Shown: in pieces, positions 43,992-55,428 of the stretch | Position numbering within the stretch: position 1 is the first letter of the stretch | Layout: the number at the start of each line of letters is the position of its first letter | Assembly (NCBI RefSeq): GCF_009932335.1 | Contig: NZ_BLJF01000001.1 | Location: 1-64,000, forward strand | Origin: Pseudomonas asiatica | GTDB lineage: Bacteria; Pseudomonadota; Gammaproteobacteria; Pseudomonadales; Pseudomonadaceae | Direction of reading: 5' to 3' | Length of the DNA: 64,000 nt | Notes under the pieces: model-generated | What the model saw: the letters and a program-made list of their open reading frames with translations, nothing else | Told to the model about the DNA's origin: nothing | The model's database searches: none | Program-made: the position numbers and the translations under genes

Positions 43992-44852
43992 TTATGCGCT
44001 CGACTTCTTGACCAGACTTTGCAGCTTGCGATGCAACATCGAAACGTTGCTTCCTTTCGCCACAAACCCTGTTTGGGTCGCTGAAAGAAGGGCCAGAACT
44101 TTATCAGCTTCGGCTTTGCTTGGGAAGGCCCCAAACACACAACTTCCAGTACCGGTCAGTCGAGCCTCAGTGAATTTACCCAGTGAATTCAACGCATTGC
44201 GAACTTCCGGGTAACTCTGCTCTACCACCGGTTGGCAGTCATTTCGACTGTTTCCCTCGGGAACGGGGCGCATCTTAAGGGGGAGCGAATCACGTGTCAA
44301 CTGTGGATGTGAAAAAATTTCTACTGTGCTGACAGACACTTGCGGCACAAGCACGACATACCAGGGCTCTTCCGGGTCAACCGGGGTCAATTGTTCACCC
44401 ACGCCCTGGGCGAATGCCGCGTGGCCGCGCACGAATACCGGTACGTCGGCGCCCAGGCTCAGGCCCAGTGCGGCCAGGCGGTCTTCGTCCCAGTCCAGTT
44501 GCCACAGGTGGGCGAGGGCCAACAGGGTAGTGGCGGCATCCGAGCTGCCGCCGCCGATGCCGCCGCCCATGGGCAGCACCTTGGTCAGCCAGATATCGGC
44601 GCCCAACGTCGTGCCGGATTGTTCCTGCAGCTTGCGCGCAGCACGCACGATCAGGTTGCTGTCATGCGGCACTGCTTCGATCTCGGTGTGCAGGCGGATC
44701 ACGCCGTCGTCACGCACGGCAAAGCTCAGTTCGTCGCCGTGATCGAGAAACTGGAACACGGTTTCCAGCTCGTGATAGCCGTCCGCACGGCGGCCGATGA
44801 TGTGCAGCCACAGGTTGAGCTTGGCCGGAGCGGGCAGGGTGAGGGTCTGCAT
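43992..44852 (-). CDS. ispE: 4-diphosphocytidyl-2-C-methyl-D-erythritol kinase
   Basis: 286 residues of the GHMP kinase family: [12 protein letters not shown] at the N-terminus with the catalytic Lys, and the ATP loop [17 protein letters not shown]. It phosphorylates CDP-methylerythritol in the MEP isoprenoid pathway. It lies 3 bp after lolB and just before tRNA-Gln. Confidence 0.97.
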   Translation of the reverse strand: MQTLTLPAPAKLNLWLHIIGRRADGYHELETVFQFLDHGDELSFAVRDDGVIRLHTEIEAVPHDSNLIVRAARKLQEQSGTTLGADIWLTKVLPMGGGIGGGSSDAATTLLALAHLWQLDWDEDRLAALGLSLGADVPVFVRGHAAFAQGVGEQLTPVDPEEPWYVVLVPQVSVSTVEIFSHPQLTRDSLPLKMRPVPEGNSRNDCQPVVEQSYPEVRNALNSLGKFTEARLTGTGSCVFGAFPSKAEADKVLALLSATQTGFVAKGSNVSMLHRKLQSLVKKSSA

Positions 44853-44855
44853 GTA

Positions 44856-45473
44856 TCAGTGCCCCAGCTGGCGGGGTTGCCAGTCCTTGACCACCAGTGT
44901 CACGTCGAGGTCCTTGCCGTGCAGCTTCATACGCTCGGGCAGCCAGTAGCCGTTCTGTTCCGTGTAGCTCAGGTATTGCACCTGCCAGCCGTCCTGGTCG
45001 AGGCTGGCCAGGCGGCTGTCGCCGTCCAGGGTCAGCTTGCTCTTGCTGTCGGGGGCCGGCAGGCCGCGGACCCACCAGACCAGGTGTGAGACCGGCAACT
45101 GCCAGCCCAGTTGTTCTTCCAGCAGGGCTTCGGGGCTGAGAGCCTCGTAGCGGCCCTGGTTGGCCACTTCCAGTACCACGCCGCCGGGGCGGCCGGTCAG
45201 GCGAGCGGCGCCACGGCCCAGCGGGCCGGCCAGGCGAATGTCGTAGTAGTCCTGGCGTTGCAGCCAGAACAGCGTGCCGCTGCCGGAGTCGCGCGGGGCA
45301 CGGATGCCGACCTTGCCGTTGATCTGCCAGCCATCGAGGCTGCTCAGTTGCTCTTTATGGGCGCGCCACTGCTGCGGGTCGCCGTGGCCCTGCAGGGCCT
45401 CGCGACTACCGAAGCCGGCACAGCCGGCCAGCAGGGCGATCAGGGTGAAGGTAATGCAATGGCGCAGGAACAT
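44856..45473 (-). CDS. lolB: Outer-membrane lipoprotein insertion factor LolB
   Basis: 205 residues with a lipoprotein signal peptide ending LIALLAGC, so the mature protein is lipidated at Cys18. The [12 protein letters not shown] and GTLFWLQR strands are typical. LolB receives lipoproteins from LolA and puts them into the outer membrane. It lies between the TPR lipoprotein gene and ispE in a tight operon. Confidence 0.95.
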   Translation of the reverse strand: MFLRHCITFTLIALLAGCAGFGSREALQGHGDPQQWRAHKEQLSSLDGWQINGKVGIRAPRDSGSGTLFWLQRQDYYDIRLAGPLGRGAARLTGRPGGVVLEVANQGRYEALSPEALLEEQLGWQLPVSHLVWWVRGLPAPDSKSKLTLDGDSRLASLDQDGWQVQYLSYTEQNGYWLPERMKLHGKDLDVTLVVKDWQPRQLGH

Positions 45474-45477
45474 GGCG

Positions 45478-47199
45478 TTAGAGAGTCTCGGATCCGGTCA
45501 GGCGCAGGATGGTCTTGCGCAGGATGGGGCTGTCGGCCTGGGCTTCGAAGCCCTTGGCCCAGACCTGGCGGGCTTCGCGGCGCTTGCCGTTGGCCCATAG
45601 CACTTCGCCCAGGTGGGCGGCCACTTCGTGGTCTGGGAAGCTGGCAAAAGCCTTGCGCAGGTAGGTTTCAGCCTCGTCGAGGTTGCCCAGGCGGTAATTG
45701 ACCCAACCCAGGCTGTCGAGCACCGCCGGGTCATCCGGGGTCAGCTGATGGGCCTTGTCGATCAGCGCCTTGGCTTCGCTGTAGCGGGTGGTGCGGTCGG
45801 CCAGGGTGTAGCCGAGGGCGTTCAGGGCCATGGCGTTTTCCGGCTCGCGGGCGATGATGGCGCGCAGGTCTTTTTCCATCTGCGGCAGGTCGTCACGCTT
45901 TTCCGCCAGCATGGCACGGGTGTACAGCAGGTTGAGGTCGTCCGGGTAGCGCTGGATGGCTTGCTGCAGCACCTGGCTGGCCTGGGCGTCCTTGTTGTTG
46001 TTGCTGTAGCTTTCCGATTCGATCAGGAACAGCTGTATGGCGTAGTCCGGCTGGGATTCGCGGGCATCGGCGAGCAGGCGCGAGGCTTCGGTACCACGGC
46101 CGTTGGCAATCAGGATGTCGGCCTGGCGCAGCTGCGCCGGCAGGTAGTCGGGGCCCGGGCCGACCAGGGCGTATTCACGCAGGGCGCCTGCAGGGTCGTG
46201 GCGCTCTTCGCGGATGCGGCCCAGGTTCAGGTGCGCGGCGTCGACGTTGCTGTCGCGTTCGATCAGCTCCTGCAGGTAGCCCTCGGCTTCATCCCAGTCC
46301 TTGTTTTCCAGGCACACCAGCGCCAGCGAATAGCGCAGCTCGTCGTCCTCGGGGTATTGCTGGACCAGGCTGAGGAACTCGCCCTTGGCATCGGCGATGC
46401 GGTCCTGTTCGACCAGGGTGCGCGCGTAGGTCAGGCGCAGGCGCTTGTCGTCCGGGTTGTCGCGAATCGCCCCGCGCAGCAGTGGCAGGGCCTCCGGGCC
46501 GCGGTCCAGGGCTTGCAGCAGGCGAGCGCGCAGCAGGACCGGGGCGACTTCGCCGTTTTGCGGCGGGTGCGACTCGAGTAACTCCAAGGCTTCTTCGGCC
46601 TTGCCGTCCTGGTTCAGCAGCAGGGCCTTGCCGAACACCAGCTGGCTGTTGTCCGGGTACTTCACCAGCAGGCGTTCGAAGCTTTGCAGCAAGCCGTCGC
46701 GGGTGCTCTGGTCGGTTTCGGCGGCGGACAGGGCGAGGAAATCGAAATGGGTGTCGCCTTGGCCCTGCAAGACCTTTTCCATGTAAGTCATTGAGTCGTC
46801 ATAGCGGCCGGCGCGGGCCAGCTGGATGGCGGCGGCGCGCTGGGCGTCGAGGTTCTGCGGGTCGTTGCGGGCCCAGACCAGGGCGTTGTCCAGTGCCGGT
46901 TCGTCGGCGCCGAGGTATTCAGCAATGCGGTAGGCGCGCTCGGAAACCCCCGGGTCCTGGGTTTTCGCGGCCTGGTCGGTGTAGTTGGCCAGGGCGATGT
47001 CGAAGCGGTTGCGCTGGCCGGCCAGTTCGGCCACCAGCAGGCTGTAGAGCGTGTCCTGCTTGAACGAGCCATACACCACGGGTTTTTCCGCCTCGCTCTT
47101 GTCGGCCTCGGCGACGGGAGGCTCGGCCTTTTGCGGGGCCAGGCTCTGGCAGCCCTGGAGCAGGGCGAAGGCAAGCAGCAATGCGTATGGTTTGTTCAT
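45478..47199 (-). CDS. TPR-repeat lipoprotein
   Basis: 573 residues from [17 protein letters not shown], a lipoprotein signal with Cys17. The rest is a chain of tetratricopeptide repeats (for example [20 protein letters not shown]). It is the conserved gene upstream of lolB in Pseudomonas and probably acts in the envelope as a scaffold; no enzyme motif is present. I chose the start that gives the lipoprotein signal, 66 bases inside the longest frame. Confidence 0.85.
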   Translation of the reverse strand: MNKPYALLLAFALLQGCQSLAPQKAEPPVAEADKSEAEKPVVYGSFKQDTLYSLLVAELAGQRNRFDIALANYTDQAAKTQDPGVSERAYRIAEYLGADEPALDNALVWARNDPQNLDAQRAAAIQLARAGRYDDSMTYMEKVLQGQGDTHFDFLALSAAETDQSTRDGLLQSFERLLVKYPDNSQLVFGKALLLNQDGKAEEALELLESHPPQNGEVAPVLLRARLLQALDRGPEALPLLRGAIRDNPDDKRLRLTYARTLVEQDRIADAKGEFLSLVQQYPEDDELRYSLALVCLENKDWDEAEGYLQELIERDSNVDAAHLNLGRIREERHDPAGALREYALVGPGPDYLPAQLRQADILIANGRGTEASRLLADARESQPDYAIQLFLIESESYSNNNKDAQASQVLQQAIQRYPDDLNLLYTRAMLAEKRDDLPQMEKDLRAIIAREPENAMALNALGYTLADRTTRYSEAKALIDKAHQLTPDDPAVLDSLGWVNYRLGNLDEAETYLRKAFASFPDHEVAAHLGEVLWANGKRREARQVWAKGFEAQADSPILRKTILRLTGSETL

Positions 47200-47357
47200 A
47201 GAAGGCTTTAAAAAGGACTCACCGGCGGTCGGAGCATGATGACACAAGCGCGGTGGCAAACCCACCTGCGAAGGTATGAAGCTGCGCTTCGCTTATGCAG
47301 ACCGCGCTGTGCCCGCGCGGTTCGCCGCAGAGCCTGCCACGGCGCCCAGAACACAGA
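47200..47357. promoter_or_regulatory. Leader of the TPR lipoprotein operon
   Basis: Short gene-free stretch between the TPR gene start and the intergenic repeat. It should contain the promoter for the TPR-lolB-ispE operon; I do not see a strong -35/-10 pair by eye. Confidence 0.35.
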
Positions 47358-47706
47358 ATTTTTGCTCTTGCTCTTGCTTCTGAGCGCGCGATAGTTCAGG
47401 CGCCGCAGATTGCGACTTCAGGAGGCCGAGCGAAGGGACTGCGGAGGGAGGTGACGGGCATGGATGCCCGTCAAGCGCTGAGGCCCCATGGATGGGGCCT
47501 GCAGCGCGTACTCTCGGGAGCAGGCCCATAGCGAGGGTGCCCCGGAGCGAAGCGTAGGGGCCGGATGATGGGAGCCGACGGTTTTTGGTTCCATTTTGCC
47601 ACGACAAAAAGGGTTCCGCCGTAAGGGCGTCAAGGTGACGTGGCGCCACTATCGCGAATGAATGTCTACTCGATGTGAATGTCTACACCTGAAAGCAAAA
47701 AGCTTA
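47358..47706. repeat. Pseudomonas intergenic repeat, copy 1 (direct)
   Basis: A roughly 330-bp palindrome-rich element, from a tail of CTCTTG units through GACGGGCATGGATGCCCGTC and CCCCATGGATGGGG to AAAAAGCTTA. It matches copy 2 at 50672 closely in the same orientation and copy 3 at 51068 in reverse. Open frames inside it are not genes. Such elements are dispersed in P. putida-group genomes. Confidence 0.8.
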
Positions 47707-47745
47707 GGGCTGATGTCTCAACAGCCAGCCTCTTGGCGTCCGATG

Positions 47746-48124
47746 TCACGGAATAGGCCCAAGGGGGCGCAACCAAATGCGAAATAAAATAAGTGCTCCG
47801 ATAAGTGTTGGGTGCATAGCCCCTAAGACGATCAGGGTGCGCTTCATGCGTATAGGGAAGTTCGTGACCTCATCAAGGTCAACCAAGCTTTTTCGCGCAT
47901 ATATTTTTGGCACTGTTAGTAGTATTGATATTGAGAGTGTGCGCATTACCTTTCCAATTAGGCCTGCTTGTGAAAAGGTTTTTATTCCCGCTCACGAATG
48001 CGCTATTCGGTAGTAGTGATTCGATCCTGTCAAGATGATAGATTGATATGTAGAACGATACGCAAAGCGTGACGGTCATGGCGGCCAAAATTATAAATGC
48101 AACAATACCCGCTTCAGTGCTCAT
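47746..48124 (-). pseudogene. Frameshifted second type VI immunity-like membrane protein
   Basis: The frame from 48124 (MSTEAGIVAFIILAAM) matches the start of the intact immunity protein at 48633, and the frame ending at 47746 (QAGLIGKVMRTLSISILL then TVPKIYARKSLVDLDEV) matches its second half. The switch is near 47,984-47,990 in an A-rich run, where one or two bases appear lost. Restored, it would be a two-helix membrane protein of about 120 residues. Its start overlaps the stop of the orphan toxin by ATGA. Confidence 0.75.
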
Positions 48125-48636
48125 TCGCTGCCTACCTTTTCATACAATACTTCGCCGAGCGCTTCCCCTACAGCACCGCCAAGCATGCTTCCTCCTGTGG
48201 CTCCCGCAGCCCCACCAATAACAGCGCAGACAAGTACGCCTGTACCGACTGTGGGCACGCCAAGAGCGAGACAAATATTAGTGGCAATAGCACCGCCGTA
48301 GCTTGTTGCTATCCCTCCCACGGCGACACTGCCTGTCAAGGAAGATCCATGGACGTATTTAGCTTTTCTACACTCATTGTCGCGGCCAGCGGTGCAGGCT
48401 TTATGGATTTCAAGACCCGTCGCGGCGACTTCCAGCGCAATACCTATATAGGTGTCTTTTTTGATCAGGTTGGCAGCCCTGACCACACCTATGATCTTAA
48501 CTGCACACCCCACAATCTCAGTCGTTTGCAAGTCCTTGCCACGCGTCGAGTGCCGGCCTTGAGTTTCCAATGATCGATTGCTGCGGGAGAACTTTGTCCT
48601 TGAACAGAATACGAAGTCGTATCTCCATTGGGTCAT
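48121..48636 (-). CDS. Orphan C-terminal toxin domain (second effector copy)
   Basis: 171 residues. From about residue 40 it matches the C-terminal half of the effector at 48989 (NLIKKDTYIGIALEVAATGL against SLIKKGTYIGIALDVAATGL), including the glycine-zipper tail (VCAVIGGAAGATGGSMLGG). The N-terminal delivery part is missing, so alone it cannot be loaded on Hcp in the usual way. It looks like an orphan module of the kind seen behind Rhs and CDI genes, a reserve for recombination. It overlaps both neighbours by 4 bases. Confidence 0.7.
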   Translation of the reverse strand: MTQWRYDFVFCSRTKFSRSNRSLETQGRHSTRGKDLQTTEIVGCAVKIIGVVRAANLIKKDTYIGIALEVAATGLEIHKACTAGRDNECRKAKYVHGSSLTGSVAVGGIATSYGGAIATNICLALGVPTVGTGVLVCAVIGGAAGATGGSMLGGAVGEALGEVLYEKVGSE

Positions 48637-48992
48637 AGATAGTGAGACAGCACGAGTGCAAGGAATAATATGATGTGAATAGCCCAGAGGTTGACCAAGA
48701 CAAGCCTTTCACGGCGCGGAAATTTTTGTACTTCCTCGATATCTGCTGCGCCCCTATAAGTGAAGATTTTGGGTGTGGCCAGTAGTGTTGCAATTTGACC
48801 AGTTCTTATCAGTTTTCCTATTAGTCCAGCATGCTTATAGTTTTTTATGTTGTCAGATACGATACGAGAGGTGGGTAAGAAAGACTCAAAGTGCTCGGTG
48901 TATTTATGTGCAACGTAAATTTGGACAGTAATTGCGATTGCGATTGAGGTGATGAGAATAAGTGCGATCAGACCCGGTTCCATATTGATCAT
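48633..48992 (-). CDS. Putative immunity protein for the Hcp-linked effector
   Basis: 119 residues with a membrane helix at each end (residues about 7-25 and 98-117) and a charged middle (TPKIFTYRGAADIEEVQKF). It directly follows the effector and overlaps its stop by 4 bases (ATGA). An inner-membrane immunity protein is what one would expect against a pore-forming toxin. Assignment rests on position, topology and the second, broken copy beside the orphan toxin. Confidence 0.65.
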   Translation of the reverse strand: MINMEPGLIALILITSIAIAITVQIYVAHKYTEHFESFLPTSRIVSDNIKNYKHAGLIGKLIRTGQIATLLATPKIFTYRGAADIEEVQKFPRRERLVLVNLWAIHIILFLALVLSHYL

Positions 48993-49966
48993 TGCGAGAA
49001 CTCTCGATATAGGAAGTCACCAAGCACCTCGCCTTTTTCTCCTCCGAAGTCACCGCCTAGCTTCCCCCCTGCGGCAGCACCAATGACTGCGCAGGTAATT
49101 GACCCCAAACCGGCCGTCCCTACTCCCAGAGCCGCACATACAAAGGGCGCAACAATGGTCCCTCCTATGTATCCACCCATGCCGCTGCCGGTCAGACCAC
49201 CGGCTAATGACGCACCATTGAGAAATTTTGCACGCGTGCACTCATCTTCTCTGCCGAGCATACAGGCTTGGCGAATCGCCAGGCCCGTTGCTGCGACATC
49301 AAGCGCTATGCCAATGTAAGTACCTTTTTTTATCAAACTGGCAGCCTTGCCTACCCCGGCAACCTTATTCGCATACCCTGCAATCTCACCGGTGTGCAAA
49401 TAGCGTTTCGTGGATATGGCCAGTGTCCTTTTAATCGATCCCTTGTTACGCAAATCCGAGCCGAACGCCGCCAGTTTGCCCAACTGTTCGTCAAGCTTCG
49501 AGAACAGTGCCGCACGCTTGGCATAAAACTGGTCACGGTTTTTGAGCGTCCCTGAACCCAGATGTTCTCTGTGCAATTTCTCGATCTCCAGCAACGTGTC
49601 CTGAATGGCCTTCAGATGCCTGCTCCAGCCGTCGCTGACCACGCCTGCGCCCAGTGAAGCATGGGCAAGCAAGCTCTTCAGCAACTCGAAATTATCCAGA
49701 AAAAACTCATCAGCCCCCTGGCCACTGCGCATCAGCCCCATATGCGTGATGGAGGCCTGAGACATCAGATAAGCCTCCTGACTGGTACACGAAGGTGTAG
49801 ACCAGTCGCCGACGATCACCAGTTCGCCGCTTCTGACCACACTGTTGTAAATGTGTGCATTCAGGATGTCGAACTTGCTTGCGGCATGCCCGCCAAGCGC
49901 AAGGCCGGCCTTGAGCGTGTGATAGTTCTGCATCCTGGGGTTGATGAAAGCGCGGGCTTCGTACAT
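48989..49966 (-). CDS. Putative type VI secretion effector with glycine-zipper C-terminus
   Basis: 325 residues, 9 bp after hcp. Residues 1-170 are a helical delivery part with no known motif. Residues about 195-325 contain a conserved NKVAGVGKAASLIKKGTYIG segment and then glycine-zipper membrane segments (SLAGGLTGSGMGGYIGGTIV, VIGAAAGGKLGGDFGG), as in pore-forming or membrane-permeabilising toxins. It is followed by a two-helix membrane immunity candidate. I infer an Hcp-delivered, inner-membrane-acting antibacterial effector. No enzymatic motif is seen. Confidence 0.65.
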   Translation of the reverse strand: MYEARAFINPRMQNYHTLKAGLALGGHAASKFDILNAHIYNSVVRSGELVIVGDWSTPSCTSQEAYLMSQASITHMGLMRSGQGADEFFLDNFELLKSLLAHASLGAGVVSDGWSRHLKAIQDTLLEIEKLHREHLGSGTLKNRDQFYAKRAALFSKLDEQLGKLAAFGSDLRNKGSIKRTLAISTKRYLHTGEIAGYANKVAGVGKAASLIKKGTYIGIALDVAATGLAIRQACMLGREDECTRAKFLNGASLAGGLTGSGMGGYIGGTIVAPFVCAALGVGTAGLGSITCAVIGAAAGGKLGGDFGGEKGEVLGDFLYREFSQ

Positions 49967-49975
49967 GGCGATACC

Positions 49976-50464
49976 TCACGCGTACTTCTTGTTGCCGATC
50001 CGGTCCCAACCACCGGCAATATTGCCGCCGCCCGAGCCGTCGATGCGCTTCTGCAGGGTATAGGTGGTCTTGATTCTGCCGTAATCGAGGCGAACCACCT
50101 CGATAGGCACGCCGTCGGCGGCGCTCTGGGCGTAATCGGCAATGATCACTTCTTCTAGGATGATCTCGTAGTACTTCAGCTTGTCACCGCCCGCGCGGCA
50201 CAGCGCGAGTTTGACTTCCTTGAGATGCTGCCCCGCGCAACTGGCCTCCATGAGTTTGCAACTGGCGCTGTCGAGAAACTTGGTAAAAGTGAAATGGCTC
50301 ACTTCGGTGCGCCCCGAAGTGGCACCCCCTGCCGAGCTTGCAGTGGCAGAGGGGCTTTGGCTTACACCGAAATCATAACCGGTGACTTCAATCCACTTGC
50401 CGTACTTCTCGTCCAAGGCTTCGCCTGGAATATCGTCGATTTTCAAATACGCGTCCAAAGCCAT
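49976..50464 (-). CDS. hcp: Hcp, type VI secretion tube protein
   Basis: 162 residues, with MALDAYLKIDDIPGEALDEKY and a central SHFTFTKFLDSASCKLMEA, the usual Hcp1-type fold, and AGGDKLKYYEIILEEV. It forms hexameric rings of the type VI tube and often carries small effectors in its lumen. AGGAGC lies before the ATG. No other type VI structural genes are in the window, so this is an orphan hcp cassette that depends on a cluster elsewhere. Confidence 0.95.
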   Translation of the reverse strand: MALDAYLKIDDIPGEALDEKYGKWIEVTGYDFGVSQSPSATASSAGGATSGRTEVSHFTFTKFLDSASCKLMEASCAGQHLKEVKLALCRAGGDKLKYYEIILEEVIIADYAQSAADGVPIEVVRLDYGRIKTTYTLQKRIDGSGGGNIAGGWDRIGNKKYA

Positions 50465-50671
50465 ATCTACCGCTCCTTGGTCATCATGTGGGTGAGGAAT
50501 ATCGATGTAGCGGCGTCAAGGCTAGGCGCGGAAAGAGGGTGGAGCAACAGCTGGGCATGTATTTGGGAAAAGGACTACAAGACTGTGGATAAGTCTTGTA
50601 GAGATATGTCAAAAGTCCTCTCGACTTGGTCGGTGTAATTAACTAAGGAGATGTCGAGCCGATGGTTCTGG

Positions 50672-51017
50672 TTCTTGCTTCTAAGCGCGCGGTAGTTCAG
50701 GCGCCGCCGATTGCGACTTCAGGAGGCCGAGCGAAGGGACTGCGGAGGGAGGTGACGGGCATGGATGCCCGTCAAGCGCTGAGGCCCCATGGATGGGGCC
50801 TGCAGCGCGTACTCCCGGGAGCAGGCCCGTAGCGAGGGGACCCCGGAGCGAAGCGTGGGGGCCGGATGATGGGAGCCGACGGTTTTTGGTTCCTTTTTGC
50901 CACGACAAAAAGGGACCCGCCGTAAGGGCGGAAAGGTGACTTTGCGCCGCCGTCACGAATGAATGCCTGCTCGATGTGAATGCCCACCTCCAAAAAGCCA
51001 AAAAGCCAAAAAGCTTA
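50672..51017. repeat. Pseudomonas intergenic repeat, copy 2 (direct)
   Basis: Same element and orientation as copy 1, highly similar over its length, ending in CAAAAAGC units. Together copies 1 and 2 bracket the hcp-effector cassette. Confidence 0.8.
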
Positions 51018-51067
51018 AGCGACGGTTTTGATATGGCGAACAGTCCGTATGCGATGGCGACGCTGAC

Positions 51068-51352
51068 TCACCTTTTCGCCCTTACGGCGAGTCACTTTTT
51101 GCCAAACGCGGCAAAAAGTAACCAAAAAACGCTGCGCTCCCATCATCCGGCCCCTACGCTGCGCTCCGGGGTTCCCTCACTCCGGCCTTGCTCCCGGGAG
51201 TACGCGCTGCAGGCCCCATCCATGGGGCCTCAGCGCTTGACGGGCATCCATGCCCGTCACCTCCCTCCGCAAGGCCTGCGTTCGGCCTCCTGAAGTCGCG
51301 AAGATCAAGATCAAGATCAAAAGCCAGATCAAAAGCCAGATCAAAAGCGGGG
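51068..51352. repeat. Pseudomonas intergenic repeat, copy 3 (inverted, shorter)
   Basis: Reverse complement of most of copies 1 and 2 (51068-51297), followed by tandem AGATCAAAAGCC units to about 51352. With copy 2 it forms a large inverted repeat just upstream of hemA. Confidence 0.75.
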
Positions 51353-51492
51353 GTGTGAGCTGAAGTTGCCGCTGATGCTGGCCTGAAGCCGGCGATAGCC
51401 GCAGCGCTATCAGCGCAATAGCGAACGGTGGTTGTCCTGAAACCTGCGAAAGAGGACAATTATCGGCTTCCCGTCACAACCAGCGACCTTGC

Positions 51493-52766
51493 ATGGCCTT
51501 TCTTGCACTTGGTATCAACCATAAGACTGCCTCGGTAGACGTACGCGAGCGCGTGGCGTTTACCCCAGAGCAGCTGGTAGACGCCCTGCAGCAGCTCTGC
51601 CGGCTGACATCCAGCCGCGAAGCGGCGATTCTGTCGACCTGCAACCGTAGCGAGCTCTATATCGAGCAGGACCACCTGTCCGCCGATGTGGTGCTGCAAT
51701 GGCTCGCCGACTACCACCGCCTCAGCCTGGACGAGCTGCGCGCCAGCGCCTACGTGCACGAAGAGCACGAGGCGGTAAAGCACATGATGCGGGTGGCCTC
51801 CGGCCTGGACTCGCTGGTGCTCGGCGAACCGCAGATCCTCGGCCAGATGAAGTCCGCCTATGCCGTGGCGCGTGAGGCCGGCACCGTCGGCCCGTTGCTC
51901 GGGCGCCTGTTCCAGGCCACCTTCAGTGCCGCCAAGCAGGTGCGCACCGACACTGCCATCGGCGAAAACCCGGTGTCGGTGGCGTTTGCCGCGGTCAGCC
52001 TGGCCAAGCAGATCTTCAGCGACCTGGGCCGCAGCCAGGCCCTGCTGATCGGTGCTGGCGAAACCATCACCCTGGTCGCCCGCCACCTGCATGAGCAGGG
52101 CGTGCGCCGTATCGTCGTGGCCAACCGTACCCTTGAGCGGGCCAGCATCCTGGCCGAGCAGTTCGGTGCGCACGCGGTTCTGCTGGCCGACATCCCACAG
52201 GAACTGGCCAACAGCGATATCGTCATCAGTTCCACTGCCAGCCAGTTGCCGATCCTTGGCAAGGGTGCTGTCGAGAGCGCGCTGAAGCAGCGCCGGCACA
52301 AGCCGATTTTCATGGTCGACATTGCCGTACCGCGCGATATCGAAACCGAAGTCGGCGAACTGGATGACGTCTACCTGTACACTGTCGATGACCTGCACGA
52401 CGTTGTGGCAGAAAACCTCAAAAGTCGCCAGGGCGCGGCCCAGGCCGCCGAAGAGCTGGTGTCGGTGGGGGCAGAGGACTTCATGCTGCGCCTGCGCGAG
52501 CTGGCCGCGGTGGATGTGCTCAAGGCCTATCGCCAGCAATGCGAGCGCCTGCGCGACGAAGAACTGCAAAAGGCCCAGCGGCTGCTGGCCAACGGCGGCA
52601 ACCCCGAAGACGTACTGGCCCAACTGGCCCGGGGGCTGACCAACAAACTCCTGCACGCGCCCAGCGTGCAATTGAAAAGGCTCTCGGCCGAGGGCCGCCT
52701 CGATGCGCTGGCCATGGCCCAGGAACTCTTTGCCCTCAACGAGGGCTCGACGGACAAATCCCCGCA

Positions 52767-52770
<4 letters not shown>
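51493..52770 (+). CDS. hemA: Glutamyl-tRNA reductase
   Basis: 425 residues. STCNRSELY holds the catalytic Cys50; NADPH-binding region around [17 protein letters not shown]-terminal helical dimerisation domain. It reduces glutamyl-tRNA to glutamate-1-semialdehyde, the first step of heme synthesis by the C5 route. Its stop overlaps the prfA start (ATGA). Regulation by heme at the protein level is known for the family. Confidence 0.97.
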
Positions 52771-53848
<1,078 letters not shown>

Positions 53849-53849
<1 letters not shown>

Positions 53850-54679
53850 TGACCATCATCGCCAGCCTGCTGCGCAACGCGCAGTTGCCAGAGTCGCCTA
53901 CCGAGCGGCTGGATGCCGAGTTGCTGTTGGCCGCGGCCATCGGCAAATCGCGCAGCTACCTGCACACCTGGCCCGAGCGAATCGTCAGCAGCGAAGATGC
54001 CGAGACCTATGCTGGCTACCTGCAGCGCCGCCGTGGCGGCGAACCGGTCGCCTACATTCTCGGGCTGCAGGGCTTCTGGAAGATCGACCTGGAAGTGGCA
54101 CCGCATACCCTGATCCCGCGGCCGGATACCGAGCTGCTGGTCGAAGCTGCCCTTGAACTGCAACCCGCCACGCCGGCCAAGGTCCTTGACCTGGGCACCG
54201 GCACCGGCGCGATTGCCTTGGCCCTGGCCAGCGATCGCCCGGCCTGGCAGGTGACCGCAGTGGACCGCGTGGAGGAGGCTGCAGCCCTGGCTGAGCGCAA
54301 CCGCCAGCGGCTGGGCCTGGCAAACGCCCAGGTACGGCTCAGCCACTGGTTCGACAGTCTGGCCGGCGAGCGTTTCGACCTGATTGTCAGCAACCCGCCC
54401 TACATCGCTGCCGCAGACCCGCATTTGGTCGCCGGTGATGTACGCTTCGAGCCCAGCAGTGCGCTGGTGGCCGGTGCTGATGGCCTGGACGATCTGCGCG
54501 TGATAGTTGCCCAGGCGCCCGCGCACCTGGTACCGGGTGGCTGGTTACTGCTGGAACACGGCTACGATCAGGCAGCGGCGGTGCGCGCCTTGCTGGCTGA
54601 ACAAGGCTTCATCGAGGTCGCCAGCCGCACGGACCTGGGCGGCCATGAACGCATTACCCTGGGGCGCCTGCCATGCTGA
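53849..54679 (+). CDS. prmC: Release factor glutamine methyltransferase PrmC
   Basis: 276 residues. AdoMet-binding VLDLGTGTGAIALALA and the catalytic NPPYIAA, which also places the glutamine substrate. It methylates the GGQ glutamine of release factors. Its ATG overlaps the prfA stop by one base (TGATG), and its end overlaps moeB. Confidence 0.97.
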
Positions 54680-55428
54680 GTGATCAGGAACTGCTGCGTT
54701 ACAGCCGGCAGGTTTTGCTGGCCCAGATCGACATCGACGGCCAGTTGCGGCTCAAGCAGAGCAAGGCGCTGATCGTCGGGCTCGGCGGCCTTGGCTCGCC
54801 CGTCGCCTTGTACCTGGCCGCCGCCGGGGTCGGTGAGCTGCACCTGGCGGACTTTGACACCGTCGACCTGACCAACCTGCAACGCCAGGTGATTCACGAC
54901 AGTGCGAGCGTGGGCATGAGCAAGGTCGATTCGGCCCTGCAGCGCCTGCAGGCAATCAACCCGGAAATCAGCCTGGTTGCCCATCGCCAGGCTCTGGACG
55001 AGGACTCGCTGGCGGCCGCTGTGGCAGCGGTCGACCTGGTGCTGGACTGCTCTGACAATTTCGGTACCCGCGAGGCGGTCAACGCTGCCTGCGTCGCGGC
55101 TGGCAAGCCGCTGGTCAGCGGTGCGGCGATCCGCCTGGAAGGGCAGTTGTCGGTGTTCGACCCACGGCGTGACTACAGCCCTTGCTACCATTGCCTGTAC
55201 GGCCATGGCAGCGAAGCCGAACTGACCTGCAGCGAAGCCGGCGTGATCGGCCCATTGGTGGGCCTGGTAGGCAGCCTGCAGGCGCTGGAGGCGATGAAGC
55301 TGCTGGCCGGGTTCGGCGAGCCGCTGGTCGGCCGCCTGCTGTTGATCGATGCTCTCGGCACTCGTATCCGCGAATTGCGGGTCAAGCGCGACCCGGCTTG
55401 TGCGGTCTGTGGTAAGCGCGATGGCTGA
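54673..55428 (+). CDS. moeB: Molybdopterin-synthase adenylyltransferase (MoeB/ThiF family)
   Basis: 251 residues: [18 protein letters not shown], nucleotide loop [16 protein letters not shown], and two cysteine pairs for zinc (CYHCLYG region and CAVCGK at the end). It adenylates the C-terminal glycine of MoaD or ThiS. It overlaps prmC by 7 bases and murI by 8. Confidence 0.93.
   Translation: MLSDQELLRYSRQVLLAQIDIDGQLRLKQSKALIVGLGGLGSPVALYLAAAGVGELHLADFDTVDLTNLQRQVIHDSASVGMSKVDSALQRLQAINPEISLVAHRQALDEDSLAAAVAAVDLVLDCSDNFGTREAVNAACVAAGKPLVSGAAIRLEGQLSVFDPRRDYSPCYHCLYGHGSEAELTCSEAGVIGPLVGLVGSLQALEAMKLLAGFGEPLVGRLLLIDALGTRIRELRVKRDPACAVCGKRDG

Noticed and set aside
43850..44140. Upstream extension of prs over the tRNA gene
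   Set aside because: The frame is open only by chance; the conserved protein starts at the GTG at 43849, and the tRNA-Gln cloverleaf is unambiguous.
47293..47649. Proline- and serine-rich frames in the intergenic repeat copies
   Set aside because: The same peptide-like sequence appears in each repeat copy, so it follows from repeat DNA and is not a gene.
51298..51352. Possible CRISPR-like tandem units before hemA
   Set aside because: The units are contiguous 12-mers without spacers; they are the tail of the intergenic repeat. No CRISPR array was seen in the window.
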